Counted from the stretch's first letter, positions 18,614 through 27,819 are shown. The stretch is 64,000 nt of DNA from Candidatus Lucifugimonas marina (GCA_029593915.1 CP046147.1:1-64000); one strand, 5' to 3'. Translations and numbers: made by a program. The notes: generated by a model from the sequence alone, not told the origin.

Positions 18614-18743
18614 TTGTCATTCTGAACTAGATTCAGAATCGCTCCCACTGGAATCGATCGTCATGACGGCAGGATTGATGAACTCTGATTCGAATTTTGG
18701 AAACTGATTTGACTACTGATCCTGAATCTAGTTCAGGATGACA
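18614..18743. repeat. Family B inverted-repeat element (130 nt)
   Basis: Left arm 18614-18640 (TTGTCATTCTGAACTAGATT...) and right arm 18717-18743 (...GAATCTAGTTCAGGATGACA) are reverse complements, each itself a palindrome around CTAG. It occupies most of the space between the oxidoreductase and the broken methyltransferase gene. Confidence 0.9.
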
Positions 18744-18781
18744 TTGGCGCTGGCTGGTTTCAGGTTGAGAGAAAGAAGATT

Positions 18782-19621
18782 ATGACTGGTCGAGGCTCCG
18801 AAATATTCCCTGAAAAATCTCCAGAAAAATATACGCATGGGCATCATGCTTCGGTGGTGGCTGCTCATGCTGTGAGGCGTGCGAGCGAGGCGGCGGCGTT
18901 TGTGCTTCCTCAGTTGAAATCGCCGATGCGATTGCTCGATTTCGGATGTGGACCGGGGACGATTACGGTCGACCTCGCCGAACACCTGCTTCCAGACGGA
19001 TCGGTTGTAGGAATCGACACTTCTGAGGACTTGATAGAGCAAGCACGTGAATACGCCTCGTCAAAGAACTTAGAAAATCTCTAATTCGAAGCAAATAGCG
19101 CCTACGAAACTGGCTACGAACCGAACAGCTTCGACGCGGCGTACGCCTATCAGGTGTTGCAGCATCTTTCAGAGCCAGTACGAGCGCTGAAAGAAGTACG
19201 ACGGGTTCTGAAACCGGGCGGAATTTGTGCTGTTCGTGAAGTCGATTGGGGTGCTTCGGCTTTGTATCCGCCAGATGATCGACTAGCTCGCTTTTTGGAG
19301 GTTTACTACAAGGTCGCAGCACGAAATGGTGGCGATGCCTATGCTGGTCGTCGGCTGAAGCAATGGTTCACCGAGACCGGGTTTACCGATTTGAATGTGA
19401 CTACGTCGACCTGGACGTTCTCGGATGAATACGGACTCAAATGGTGGGGTGAGCAGTGGGCCGAGCGAATACTGCGATCTGATCTCGCAAAGCGTGCGGT
19501 TGAATACGGGATTGCAACTGAAGCCGAGCTGGCAGATATATCGCAGGGCTGGCTCGACTGGGCTAATGCCGAAGGCGCATTTTTCGCGTTCATGCAGATC
19601 GAGGTCGTGGGTACGAAGTAG
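18782..19621 (+). pseudogene. Class I SAM methyltransferase interrupted by an in-frame TAA
   Basis: Two segments in the same frame (18782-19081 and 19085-19621) together make one methyltransferase of about 279 residues. The first holds motif I LLDFGCGPGTITVDLA and the acidic post-I Asp in VVGIDTS. The second resumes with FEANSAYETGY, then motif FDAAYAYQVLQHL and RVLKPGG. A single TAA at 19082-19084 replaces residue 101, where related proteins have a variable, often polar residue, so one base change (from AAA, CAA or GAA) would explain it. Reading through is unlikely because TAA is used as a normal stop here. Either a recent nonsense mutation or a sequence error. Confidence 0.8.
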
Positions 19622-19739
19622 AAACTACTCATGTCCCGATCAACGTGGAGGGACCTGGGGTGGTTGGGTGCTATTAGGCACGTTCGCTCGAAGTAAGCAT
19701 GTAACTCTGAATTGAGCGATTGGTCTGGTTCGTTTGTCG

Positions 19740-19766
19740 CCCTTCGACGGGGCTCAGGATGACATT
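19740..19766. repeat. CCCTTCGAC-type intergenic repeat
   Basis: CCCTTCGACGGGGCTCAGGATGACA belongs to the very widespread CTTCGAC...GCTCAGGATGACA class of bacterial intergenic repeats. Related copies in this window are at 60468-60506 and 62949-62974. Confidence 0.7.
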
Positions 19767-19796
19767 TTTTTCGTCACGCCGTCATTGTCGAACCAG

Positions 19797-20096
19797 CTAC
19801 CCAGTAACTTCGAAAATTTCGGTGTTGTGGGTTTCGGCCAGAAGCGGGTAGATCTGGTCGAAGATCGAGGTGATTCCCGGAGTTTTGCGAACTGCACTTC
19901 GTGAAGCTTCGTAATCGGCTATCGAATCCCATAGCTGCTCGGTTTGCAGCATGCCGTGTGATCCATGCCAGCCTTTGTACACGGTTGGCTTCTTGTATCC
20001 TGCCGCTTCCATCGCAGCCCCCGCCTCGTTGACCAAAGCTGCCAACTTGCCGCCGGTGCCCGGCTTAGGAAGGTATGTGCGTCGTACTGCAATCAT
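19797..20096 (-). CDS. Small dimeric alpha/beta-barrel (ABM-like) protein
   Basis: A 99-residue protein with the beta-alpha-beta-beta-alpha-beta pattern of the dimeric alpha+beta barrel fold: AVRRTYLPKPG strand, a helix (GKLAALVNEAGAAMEAAG), then LQTEQLWDSIADYEASRSAV. This resembles antibiotic-biosynthesis-monooxygenase and stress-response barrel proteins. No catalytic residue can be named. It sits 61 bases downstream of the flavoprotein gene on the same strand and may share its transcript. Confidence 0.6.
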   Translation of the reverse strand: MIAVRRTYLPKPGTGGKLAALVNEAGAAMEAAGYKKPTVYKGWHGSHGMLQTEQLWDSIADYEASRSAVRKTPGITSIFDQIYPLLAETHNTEIFEVTG

Positions 20097-20157
20097 GTTC
20101 GTTCTCTTTTCACCGAACTTGTGGTCGACCGAGATTCAGGTTCTCAAGCGCACCCGA

Positions 20158-21306
20158 TTAGATTTTGAAGCTGCGCCAATCTCGCTCGAAGCGATCTTTG
20201 CTCTTCATTCCTGAAACCGTTGGTTCGCTCAGAACGGTGTCGGGACCGCCTTCTGCGAGGAACTCTCCGCCAACCGTGGCTGAACGTCCGCCCGAGTAAG
20301 CCATGTAGCAGAAACCGATGCCATCATACGGCTCCGGCTCGTGTGACTCATTGATTCGGCTGGCGATAACTTCGCCCACTTTGGTGCCCTGTCCTGCAGC
20401 GAATACACCTGCCTTTGGAATAGCAAATTCACCAGAAGGCACGACGTTCACATCACCGATAGCAAATACGTTCTTTGTAGAAGTCTCAAGGTTGGCTTTG
20501 TTCACTGGAACCCACGGCTTGCCGTTTGAAACTCCCGATGCTTCAACGATGTCGGGCATTTTGTGTACTGGGACAGTAGCGATGATGTCGGCGGTAGTTG
20601 ATGATCCGTCGCCGAAAGAAGCCTCTCGACCGTTTGCAGAAACTTCCGTTACGCCTGCCTGAGTAATCAGTTCGATTCCGCGCTGATCAAGAGCGTTTCG
20701 TACTCGCATCGAAGCTTCTTTGCCTGCGACTCCGAGTGGTCCGTGTTCAGGGATGTATACGGAAATATCGATATCTTTGCGAATGCCCTTTTTGCGAGCC
20801 CACCAGTTGATGATCATGGCGGTTTCGAGTGGAGCCGGTGGGCACTTGTACGGTGGCTTCGACGCAGCAAGAACGATCTTTCCTCGCTTTAGTCGGCTTA
20901 AGCGACGTCGCAAGTGGCGAGCGTAGTCGAAATCGTAGAACGAGTAGGCGTCTTTGGCACCGGGAACTGCGTCCCAGTCGTAAGCGGCACCAAGCGCAAT
21001 TACGAGATAGTCGTAATCGAGCGTTCCCGCCGAGGTTTCGACTTTTTGGCCTGCAGTGTCGATGGAATCGATATTGGCTTCGACGAACTTGATTCCGCGG
21101 TTGGCCAGTCGTCCGAGCGAGCGTCCGGTTTTGTCAGTGTCTCGTTCGCCAACGATTAGCAACGGATTCATTCCGCAAAGGTGGGGAACCCTGTTTCGAT
21201 CGACGATTGTTACTTCGTGTGAAGAATCGAGTGTCGCGCGTGCGCTGATCGCAGCCTGCACACCTCCGAAACCACCACCAAGAACGAGAACTTTACTACC
21301 GGCCAT
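20158..21306 (-). CDS. Sulfide:quinone oxidoreductase-like FAD flavoprotein
   Basis: 382 residues with an N-terminal FAD-binding GGGFGG motif (about 10-15), an ATG-like stretch ALGAAYDWD, and a C-terminal GDV FAD segment (FAIGDVNVVP). Cys155 in the YKCPPAPLE context and Cys333 in GFCYM match the redox cysteines of the sulfide:quinone reductase/flavocytochrome c group. Such enzymes oxidise sulfide and pass electrons to quinone or cytochrome c at the membrane surface. A DUF302 gene lies just upstream on the same strand. NADH dehydrogenase type II is less likely because of the cysteines. Confidence 0.82.
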   Translation of the reverse strand: MAGSKVLVLGGGFGGVQAAISARATLDSSHEVTIVDRNRVPHLCGMNPLLIVGERDTDKTGRSLGRLANRGIKFVEANIDSIDTAGQKVETSAGTLDYDYLVIALGAAYDWDAVPGAKDAYSFYDFDYARHLRRRLSRLKRGKIVLAASKPPYKCPPAPLETAMIINWWARKKGIRKDIDISVYIPEHGPLGVAGKEASMRVRNALDQRGIELITQAGVTEVSANGREASFGDGSSTTADIIATVPVHKMPDIVEASGVSNGKPWVPVNKANLETSTKNVFAIGDVNVVPSGEFAIPKAGVFAAGQGTKVGEVIASRINESHEPEPYDGIGFCYMAYSGGRSATVGGEFLAEGGPDTVLSEPTVSGMKSKDRFERDWRSFKI

Positions 21307-21396
21307 CTATGTTTGCCCCCGACATCACTGCGCGGCCGAGACAAAAAATTGACCGCGGGGCGAAAGCTTACCGGTTTTCTTGGGGCATCTGTTGGG

Positions 21397-21807
21397 CTAA
21401 TTACCGCCGGGAAGGCTATTTGCGACCCGAATTAGCCGCTCTTTGGCGTCGCAAGCAGTTTTGAACACTTCTGAATTGCCTGTTTCGCGCTGAATTACTT
21501 CAGGATCCATGAACGCAATCTGGGTTCCACCATCGATTTCTTGAACGACCACGTTGCATGGCAGCAGCAAGCCTGCCCAAGGCTCGGCGTTCAGTACGTT
21601 GTTCGCGAGACTAGGGTTGCAAGCACCGAGAATAAGGTATTTTGGGCGGTCGATATCTAGCTTCTTTTTGAGCGTCGCTTGAACGTCGATCTGGGTGAGT
21701 ATTCCGAACCCTTCTTCCGCCAATGCCTCGGTTACCGCTTCGACAGCATTATCGAGCTCAAGGTTGGTGTTTCGGACTATTCCGTACTTGATCGTATCTA
21801 GAGTCAT
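21397..21807 (-). CDS. DUF302 family protein
   Basis: A 136-residue DUF302 domain protein: strand-helix start IKYGIVRNTN, FGILTQIDVQATLKKKL, the conserved YLILGACNP-x-A segment, and LLLPCNVVVQE. The start is placed at the inner ATG (21807) because GAGGT lies 6 bases upstream; a longer reading begins at 21855. DUF302 proteins are of unknown function and are often found near sulfur-redox or heavy-metal genes. The downstream sulfide:quinone-reductase-like gene (90 bases away) fits that pattern. Confidence 0.85.
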   Translation of the reverse strand: MTLDTIKYGIVRNTNLELDNAVEAVTEALAEEGFGILTQIDVQATLKKKLDIDRPKYLILGACNPSLANNVLNAEPWAGLLLPCNVVVQEIDGGTQIAFMDPEVIQRETGNSEVFKTACDAKERLIRVANSLPGGN

Positions 21808-21940
21808 TTGCGTACCTCGTGAAATGTGGTTTCGACTCGAAATTGATACGTTCAAGATAGGTATGAGGGTATGTGGAAGCAGTGATTATTCGTGAAGAGG
21901 GCATGTAAGATTCGCCTGAACTGCTTTCAACTCGTCACAA

Positions 21941-23317
21941 ATGCTGAAACGCCCACTATTCAGGGAACATAACTTGAACAACCGACCTGCCAAAGCTCCA
22001 TATTCCGTCGACTGGGATCAATCATGCGACACGATGGTCGCTGTCGGAGGCGCAACACGAGGCGGTAACACTGTTTTTGCGAAGAACAGCGACCGACCGT
22101 ACAACGAAGCGCAGCCGCTGATTCTCGTTCCTGCTAGTGATCACTCAGGCGGAAATTCGGGAACGCAGTTTGCCGATGTTCCGCAGGTTGAGCGAACTTA
22201 TCGTCATGTTGGCTCGAAGCCCTACTGGTGTGCCGGGTATGAACATGGATTCAACGAGCACCAGGTGGTGATTGGCAACGAAGCTTTGCCGTCGTTACTT
22301 CCAGAGGTGAGCGAACCCAAGTTGGTTGGTATGGAGGTTTTGAGGCTCGGGCTAGAGCGTTCGAAAACTGCTGAAGAGGCGGTCGACGTGATCACTGGCT
22401 TGGTTTCCGAGTATGGACAAGGCAAGTTTTCGAACGACGCTGGAGTGCGGACTTACGACAATATCTATCTGATCGCTGATCCAACTTCTGCTTACGTTGT
22501 TGAGTGTGTAGGGCACGATTGGGCAGTGAAGCAGGTCGAGAGCGTCACGACGATTTCCAACGTGGGCCAACTTGGCAAGGACGCTGATCGGGTTTCACCG
22601 GGTGCGAAATCGGTTGCCACGCGAAACGGACTGTTCGAGATGGGATTTGGCGAGAGTTTTGCGTTCAATAAGTTCGCAGATCCAGCAAATTCGGCTAGCG
22701 GACTCGCAAGACAATGTCGATCCGAGGCGATGCTTGGGTCGGGGGCAGGCCAGCTCGATGTTCGTTCGATGATTAGCGTGTTGACCGATCATTCTGATGG
22801 CGAAAACCCGGATGAGCCGCAGGTTGTCGATGTTGCTGGTGATATTTCTATCTGCTTACACCGACAAACTGGCGATTCGATGGGTGCTTCAACTGCCAGC
22901 CTTGTTGCCGATCTTTGTGCAACCGACGAACGGCTGCCGGTCTATTGGACGGGGCTTTACTCGCCGTGCATGACAGTGTTCTTGCCAAACTTCATCGAAG
23001 GCGATCTGCCGAGCGTGCTCGGGATTGGTCCGGAGGCAGAGAGCAACGACAGTCCATGGTGGGATTTCTACAGGCTCACTCATCATGGTTTGAATGCCGG
23101 TGCCGATGCTCGAGCGGAAATTCGATCTGAGCTAAGCGTATTGCAGAACGAGCTGTTTGAATCCGCTTACGCGATAGCCACTGAGGGTCGTAACCTAATT
23201 GGAAATGGTGCGAATGGCGCGGCAAGTGAACTGCTTACGAAATACATGGCTGAGAACGCTCAGCGTGTTATTTCAAAAGTAAAATCGATGATTCCTGCCA
23301 CCACTTCGGTCGGGTAA
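21941..23317 (+). CDS. Secernin-like C69-family peptidase
   Basis: A 458-residue Ntn-hydrolase of the peptidase C69/secernin group. The probable nucleophile Cys29 is in SCDTMVAVG, followed by the family motif GNTVFAKNSDRP and, further on, YEHGFNEHQVVIGNEA. C69 enzymes (e.g. PepD) are dipeptidases; secernins are relatives with unproved activity. The 28 residues before Cys29 would have to be removed if it acts as an N-terminal nucleophile, or translation starts later than the ATG at 21941. The next gene follows after 34 bases. Confidence 0.8.
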   Translation: MLKRPLFREHNLNNRPAKAPYSVDWDQSCDTMVAVGGATRGGNTVFAKNSDRPYNEAQPLILVPASDHSGGNSGTQFADVPQVERTYRHVGSKPYWCAGYEHGFNEHQVVIGNEALPSLLPEVSEPKLVGMEVLRLGLERSKTAEEAVDVITGLVSEYGQGKFSNDAGVRTYDNIYLIADPTSAYVVECVGHDWAVKQVESVTTISNVGQLGKDADRVSPGAKSVATRNGLFEMGFGESFAFNKFADPANSASGLARQCRSEAMLGSGAGQLDVRSMISVLTDHSDGENPDEPQVVDVAGDISICLHRQTGDSMGASTASLVADLCATDERLPVYWTGLYSPCMTVFLPNFIEGDLPSVLGIGPEAESNDSPWWDFYRLTHHGLNAGADARAEIRSELSVLQNELFESAYAIATEGRNLIGNGANGAASELLTKYMAENAQRVISKVKSMIPATTSVG

Positions 23318-23351
23318 ATTTATTCTCTTTCCACTTCATGGACCGTGATCG

Positions 23352-24173
23352 TTGAGCGACTCAACTCAGAGCGAAATAAATCTTCAACTGATACTGAGCG
23401 CCGCCGACTCTGCCGCCGAATCGGCGAGCGAAGTTCTGCTGGCGAGATTTCGTGCTGAAGAATCAGACGCGCTCGATACGTTCTACAAGTCGCCGAACGC
23501 ACTTGTGACTGATGCCGATCTGGCTGCCGACAAGGCGATTCTGCTGGCACTGCAGGCGGCGGGTGCTCCCGGTCGTATTCTCTCTGAGGAAAGCGAAACA
23601 AAGCTTTCAGATGACGATGGGCTTACGTGGTTGGTTGATCCGCTGTGTGGGACGGTGCCGTTCAGTACGGGTATGGATCACTGGGGCGTGAATATCGCAC
23701 TCAGACGGGGCGGAGAGCTGATCGCTGGATCACTGCCGTTGCCGTCTTTAGGAGAACGCCTATCTGCAACTAAAGGCGGTGGCGCTTTACGTAATGGCAA
23801 GCCTTTTACCGCTTCCTCTCCTAGAACCAAACTATCTGAATCGACCGTTGGGTTGGAAGTTGATGGTCCTGAAGAATGGCGAACTCGACTGAAGTCCGAT
23901 CTCGATTGGATTCCGTCTGTGAGTCAGATCAACACGTTCGCTTCCGCGGCGTATCCGATTGCACTCGTGTGCTTGGGTCGACTGCCGGCGGGCGTTTTCT
24001 ACGGCATAGAGCCGATGCACTTTGCTGCCGGCGCCATGATCGCCAGCGAGCTTGGCGTGCGTGTGACAGATGAACACGGCGACCCGATAGATTGGTCGAA
24101 AGACGACGAACTGTCGGTAGTAGTAATCGGCTGGCCAGAGATTCACTCGCAGCTTATCGCCGCGATGAGATAA
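23352..24173 (+). CDS. Inositol-monophosphatase-family protein with altered metal site
   Basis: A 273-residue member of the IMPase/FBPase-like fold: ALVTDADLAADKAIL, ILSEES (metal Glu retained) and WLVDPLCGTVPF near 93-104. In active IMPases this last motif reads DPxDGT; here the second Asp is Cys99. The later GxWDxAAG motif is IEPMHFAAG, so the third metal Asp is missing too. Loss of two ligands suggests a changed or absent phosphatase activity. TTG start. It follows the secernin-like gene closely. Confidence 0.78.
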   Translation: MSDSTQSEINLQLILSAADSAAESASEVLLARFRAEESDALDTFYKSPNALVTDADLAADKAILLALQAAGAPGRILSEESETKLSDDDGLTWLVDPLCGTVPFSTGMDHWGVNIALRRGGELIAGSLPLPSLGERLSATKGGGALRNGKPFTASSPRTKLSESTVGLEVDGPEEWRTRLKSDLDWIPSVSQINTFASAAYPIALVCLGRLPAGVFYGIEPMHFAAGAMIASELGVRVTDEHGDPIDWSKDDELSVVVIGWPEIHSQLIAAMR

Positions 24174-24213
24174 CACGAGCCTCGTTTCGGAGTGGACGGA
24201 TCAAGCCGAACGC

Positions 24214-24681
24214 TCAGACCTTCTTGGCGTAAACCTTCAGATCTGAAGCGTTGAATCCAGCAGATTCCAGGAATCTCGAATCCCGATCATCTTCTGCAAG
24301 TAACACAGAGTAAATCTGCTTTATTCCTTCGTTTCGCGCCTGCCATTCAAGCGCCTGAACGAGCATTTTGCCTATTCCGGCTCGGCGAAGCGATGATTCG
24401 ACTGCCATCGCAACGATTCGTGCGCCGGGAGGTAGCCCATATGCAGTCGTTTGCCGTTCGGCGAGTAAAAATCCCACTAACCCCGATTCGTTTTCGGCAA
24501 CATAGCAGCCCCACGGTGGATACTGCAGCCAATCGAGTTCAATGATCGATAGCAGTCGTTCAACGTACGAATCCCAAGTTGAAGAACGGTCTGCGCCTTG
24601 GATGCTTGAATCGAGCTTCCGAACTGCGTCTGAGTCAGTTTGCCTGATGGGACGTATGTTGATATCTGGGGTTTCTTGCAA
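24214..24681 (-). CDS. GNAT family N-acetyltransferase
   Basis: A 155-residue GNAT domain. The acetyl-CoA-binding motif A is RIVAMAVESSLRRAGIGKML (R-R-A-G-I-G, about 88-107), preceded by the typical GLVGFLLAE strand and followed by a FLESAGF C-terminal motif. The acceptor is unknown. TTG start with GGAGG 5 bases upstream. It converges with the IMPase-like gene. Confidence 0.85.
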   Translation of the reverse strand: MQETPDINIRPIRQTDSDAVRKLDSSIQGADRSSTWDSYVERLLSIIELDWLQYPPWGCYVAENESGLVGFLLAERQTTAYGLPPGARIVAMAVESSLRRAGIGKMLVQALEWQARNEGIKQIYSVLLAEDDRDSRFLESAGFNASDLKVYAKKV

Positions 24682-24877
24682 CTGATCCTCCGTTCACGTT
24701 TATTTGGACATCGGGCATTGCTGTTGGCGCAGTATAGCCGCGCCCAAGAAACTGTTTCAGTTACGAGGCAGCCCCAAACCGTTTGACGCAAGCTGCCTTT
24801 GAAAGTAGCCTCGGCAGGCGATTTTCCAATATTCGATTCGCGAACAACTCCAAACGTATATCTAGATCGAGAAAAAC

Positions 24878-25267
24878 ATGCCGTTCAACGTAAATCACAT
24901 TCACCTGAAGTCCAGCGACCCAAAGAAGACTGCCGACTGGTTCGTCGAAGCTTTCAACGTCGAAATCAAGACTGACAATGTGCGACCTGTTGGTGACCGA
25001 TTCATCACGACCATGACCGAAGGTGGTCTGGCGATCAACATTTCATCTGAGCGAACCGGAGAGACCCTTGGTCCTGCAGATGCCGACCCGCACTACGGTC
25101 TTGAGCACTTTGGGTTCGACACTGACGACATGGCAGCCGACATCGCACGTCTCGAGGGTCTTGGCGCTGTGTTGAAGGAAGGTCCAATCGACAACGGCGG
25201 TGGTGTGACAATTGCGTTCGTCGCAGCCCCTGGCGACATCCGAATAGAACTGATTCACCGGGCGTAG
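24878..25267 (+). CDS. VOC-family (glyoxalase/dioxygenase fold) protein
   Basis: A 129-residue vicinal-oxygen-chelate protein with two beta-alpha-beta-beta-beta modules. Possible metal ligands are His9 or so in NHIHLKS, the His in LEHFGFDTDD, and the Glu in RIELIHRA at the end. Family activities include glyoxalase, epimerase and ring-cleaving dioxygenase, and the sequence does not choose among them. It is monocistronic, followed by a family B repeat and a terminator. Confidence 0.85.
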   Translation: MPFNVNHIHLKSSDPKKTADWFVEAFNVEIKTDNVRPVGDRFITTMTEGGLAINISSERTGETLGPADADPHYGLEHFGFDTDDMAADIARLEGLGAVLKEGPIDNGGGVTIAFVAAPGDIRIELIHRA

Positions 25268-25336
25268 GTGCCATTGGCACGCCTTCTGCGAGTCGGTCAT
25301 TGATGGCCGATTCGCAGATGTAGATCCGTTGACCAG

Positions 25337-25467
25337 TTGTCATTCTGAACTTGATTCAGAATCTTGATGTTTGGAATGATTGAGCATGATGGCAAGATCA
25401 TTGGCCGTTGATTCGGGGTTTGGATTCTGTTTTGAGCATTGATCCTGAATCAAGTTCAGGATGACAG
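25337..25467. repeat. Family B inverted-repeat element (131 nt)
   Basis: Arms at 25337-25363 (TTGTCATTCTGAACTTGATT...) and 25440-25467 (reverse complement ending in GGATGACAG) flank a 76-base spacer. It takes up much of the 337-base gap 25268-25604; the rest holds only the terminator at 25518. Confidence 0.92.
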
Positions 25468-25517
25468 CCTGTGATCGTTTTCATAGTCGACATCACGCTT
25501 GCAAATTATTGAAACTG

Positions 25518-25553
25518 CCCTCGGTTCCATATTGGAGCCGAGGGTTTTCTTTT
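25518..25553 (+). terminator. Intrinsic terminator after the VOC gene
   Basis: CCCTCGGTTCC (25518-25528) pairs with GGAGCCGAGGG (25534-25544) with one mismatch and is followed by TTTTCTTTTT. The family B element lies between it and the VOC stop codon. Confidence 0.85.
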
Positions 25554-25604
25554 TGGTCAGTTCTGGCTATTCAAGTCTCTGGAGAATGAGGCAAGATTGG
25601 CTAC

Positions 25605-26453
25605 ATGAAACTTTCCGACATCGTAAACCGAACTGCACCTCCAGCTCCCTGGGTAGAAGGCGAAAAAATCCCGTGGGACGATCCAGATTTCAGCCGACGA
25701 ATGCTGAAAGAACACCTTTCGCAGGATCACAACGCCGCGAGCAGGCGTTTTGAGATCGTTCATAGGCAAGTCGACTGGCTGGAACGGCTCGCCGGTGGTC
25801 TTGAGAAAGACTTAAAAATTCTGGATCTTGCGTGTGGTCCAGGGCTGCACTCATTGGACTTCGCACGACGTGGGCATTCGACTTACGGCATCGATTTTTC
25901 ACCAGCATCGATCGAATGGGCAAAGTCTCAAGCAGCAGAGCCGTCGCTTTCTAGCGAATTCATCCACGACGACATACGAGCTACCGAATTTGGAGAGGGT
26001 TACGACCTTGCAATCCTGCTGTTCGGCGAAATTAACGTTTTCACTGCGGAAGATCTCGGCTTGATAGCTCGAAAAGCACGTGCTGCGCTTGGAACTGGCG
26101 GCGTCCTGATGTTAGAACCGCACGAACCAGGAGTAATTCGTGCCAATTTCGAAACTACGCCTTCTTGGAGCACTCAGGAATCGGGATTATTCAGCGACCG
26201 GTCTCACATGCTTCTCGAAGAAGGTTTTTGGCACGATGACCTTCAAATGGCAGTAAAGCGTTGGTACGTTGTCGATTCCGATACAAACGAAGTCACCAAC
26301 TACTCGCAAACAGTTGTTGAACACGCCAAAAGTGAGCTCGTAAGGCTAGTCGAAGCTGAAGGGTTTACAGTGTCGGATGCCCCGGGCGGGTGGCCCGCTG
26401 GTAACGATGACGGCCCACCAGAGTTTTATCCGCTGGTGGCGATAGCAAAGTAA
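25605..26453 (+). CDS. Class I SAM-dependent methyltransferase
   Basis: A 282-residue methyltransferase. Motif I is ILDLACGPGLHSLDFA near residue 72-87, with the acidic SAM-ribose residue in YGIDFSPASI and a downstream DLAILLFGEINVF motif. The C-terminal 100 residues form a beta-rich extension seen in small-molecule methyltransferases. The acceptor is unknown. The Gfo/Idh/MocA gene follows after 21 bases, so the two are probably co-transcribed. Confidence 0.87.
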   Translation: MKLSDIVNRTAPPAPWVEGEKIPWDDPDFSRRMLKEHLSQDHNAASRRFEIVHRQVDWLERLAGGLEKDLKILDLACGPGLHSLDFARRGHSTYGIDFSPASIEWAKSQAAEPSLSSEFIHDDIRATEFGEGYDLAILLFGEINVFTAEDLGLIARKARAALGTGGVLMLEPHEPGVIRANFETTPSWSTQESGLFSDRSHMLLEEGFWHDDLQMAVKRWYVVDSDTNEVTNYSQTVVEHAKSELVRLVEAEGFTVSDAPGGWPAGNDDGPPEFYPLVAIAK

Positions 26454-26474
26454 TCAGAATCGACAGGATTTCGG

Positions 26475-27719
26475 ATGACGATAAAACTGGCAGTGGCGGG
26501 TGGGAACCGTGGCGCAAGATTTGATCAGGTGCTCGGCGGGCTGGAAGAACAAATCGAGCTAGTAGCGATTTGCGATCCTGAAGAGCAAGTTCGTGACTCC
26601 TGGACAGACGGTCGACCTGAACTAAAGGCGTATGCTGAGTTCGAAGACATGGTCGAGGATCCCGGAATCGACGCCGTGTTTATCGCCACACCGATGCTGC
26701 TTCATGCTGGTCAAGCTCTCACAGCCTTGAACGCAGGTAAGCACGTTCTTTCAGAAGTAATTGCAGCCGCCACGCTCGACGAGTGCTATGCGTTAGTTGA
26801 AACGGTCGAGAAGACCGGACTCACCTACATGATGGCCGAGAACTACTGCTATCGGCGTGAAGCCATGATGATTAAGAACATGGCCGACCAGAACGCCTTT
26901 GGCGATCTGACTTACGTCGAGGGCGCTTATATTCACGATTGTCGTGATCTGATGTTCAATGCCGATTATTCTCGTACCTGGCGCGGCGGCGGAACTGGAA
27001 CCGGAAATACGCAAGCTTCTCGTGGAAATGGCTATCCGACCCACTCGCTGGGTCCAGTTGCCCAGTGGCTAGGAATAAATCGCAGTGATCGATTAGCACG
27101 CACCACTACGTTCGTCACGAAATCTGCAGCAAGGCAGGAATGGGCTCGATCTGTGTTGCCAGAGGGACACGCAGACGCCCGAGACTCTGCATGGGCGGAC
27201 TTCACTGACTCTGCGACGACGTTGATCGAAACTGAACAAGGGCGAGTGATTTGTCTTCGAAAGGACTCTGCCAGCCCGCGACCGCACAACATGGCTCTAC
27301 ACACGCTTCAGGGCACAAAAGGGGCATATATGTCGGGTCGGTTCGATGGCGAAGACCCGCTTGTTTGGCTCGAAGGCGTCTCGAAGGGTGTGAGTCCAGC
27401 AAACTTCCGATACGAAAACAAAGCTCGACCTCCTGGTGGCGTCAACGAAATTCAACCCGAATGGCAGCTCTTGTGGGATTTGAGCGACAAGTACGAGCAT
27501 CCGTATTGGAAAGAGCTTGGCGAAGAAGCGATTCAGGCAGGTCACGGTGGTGGCGACTACTTCGTCATGTACGACTTCGCCCGAGCTGTAGGGGGCGAAA
27601 TCGAACCGCCTATCGACGTATACGATGCTGTCACTTGGAGCAGCATCTTCTCGATTTCAATCGAGAACGTAGCTCGAAACGGCGAGCCGCTCGATATTCC
27701 CGATTTTCGAAAGCGGTGA
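26475..27719 (+). CDS. Gfo/Idh/MocA family oxidoreductase
   Basis: A 414-residue member with the Rossmann segment LAVAGGNRGARF, the second-strand acidic residue in VAICDPEE, and GKHVLSEVI in place of the usual GKHVxCEKP. The Lys of the EKP motif is therefore replaced (SEV), which removes the residue usually needed for catalysis. The C-terminal half includes the substrate-side MMAENYCYRREAMMIKNM segment that this subfamily conserves. Substrate unknown. It follows the methyltransferase by 21 bases. Confidence 0.87.
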   Translation: MTIKLAVAGGNRGARFDQVLGGLEEQIELVAICDPEEQVRDSWTDGRPELKAYAEFEDMVEDPGIDAVFIATPMLLHAGQALTALNAGKHVLSEVIAAATLDECYALVETVEKTGLTYMMAENYCYRREAMMIKNMADQNAFGDLTYVEGAYIHDCRDLMFNADYSRTWRGGGTGTGNTQASRGNGYPTHSLGPVAQWLGINRSDRLARTTTFVTKSAARQEWARSVLPEGHADARDSAWADFTDSATTLIETEQGRVICLRKDSASPRPHNMALHTLQGTKGAYMSGRFDGEDPLVWLEGVSKGVSPANFRYENKARPPGGVNEIQPEWQLLWDLSDKYEHPYWKELGEEAIQAGHGGGDYFVMYDFARAVGGEIEPPIDVYDAVTWSSIFSISIENVARNGEPLDIPDFRKR

Positions 27720-27727
27720 GCAGCGAT

Positions 27728-27761
27728 TAAAAAAGCAGGCGGATACCATCTGGCATCCGCC
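27728..27761 (-). terminator. Intrinsic terminator for the FN3/coiled-coil gene
   Basis: Read on the minus strand, GGCGGAT...ATCCGCC (27738-27744 and 27755-27761, with additional CCA/TGG pairs inside) is followed by a run of six T (27729-27734). It lies downstream of the minus-strand gene ending at 27820. A second hairpin CACGGG..GCAT/ATGCCCGTG occupies about 27768-27799. Confidence 0.75.
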
Positions 27762-27819
27762 CTGGGGCACGGGGGCATGAGGCTGTCCGTATGCCCGTGA
27801 GATTTTGAACTAGTTGAAA

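Noticed and set aside
19082-19084. TAA in the methyltransferase as a recoded sense codon
   Set aside because: TAA ends obgE, nadD and other genes normally, and no pyrrolysine-like or other TAA recoding is known that would fit; treated as nonsense mutation or error.
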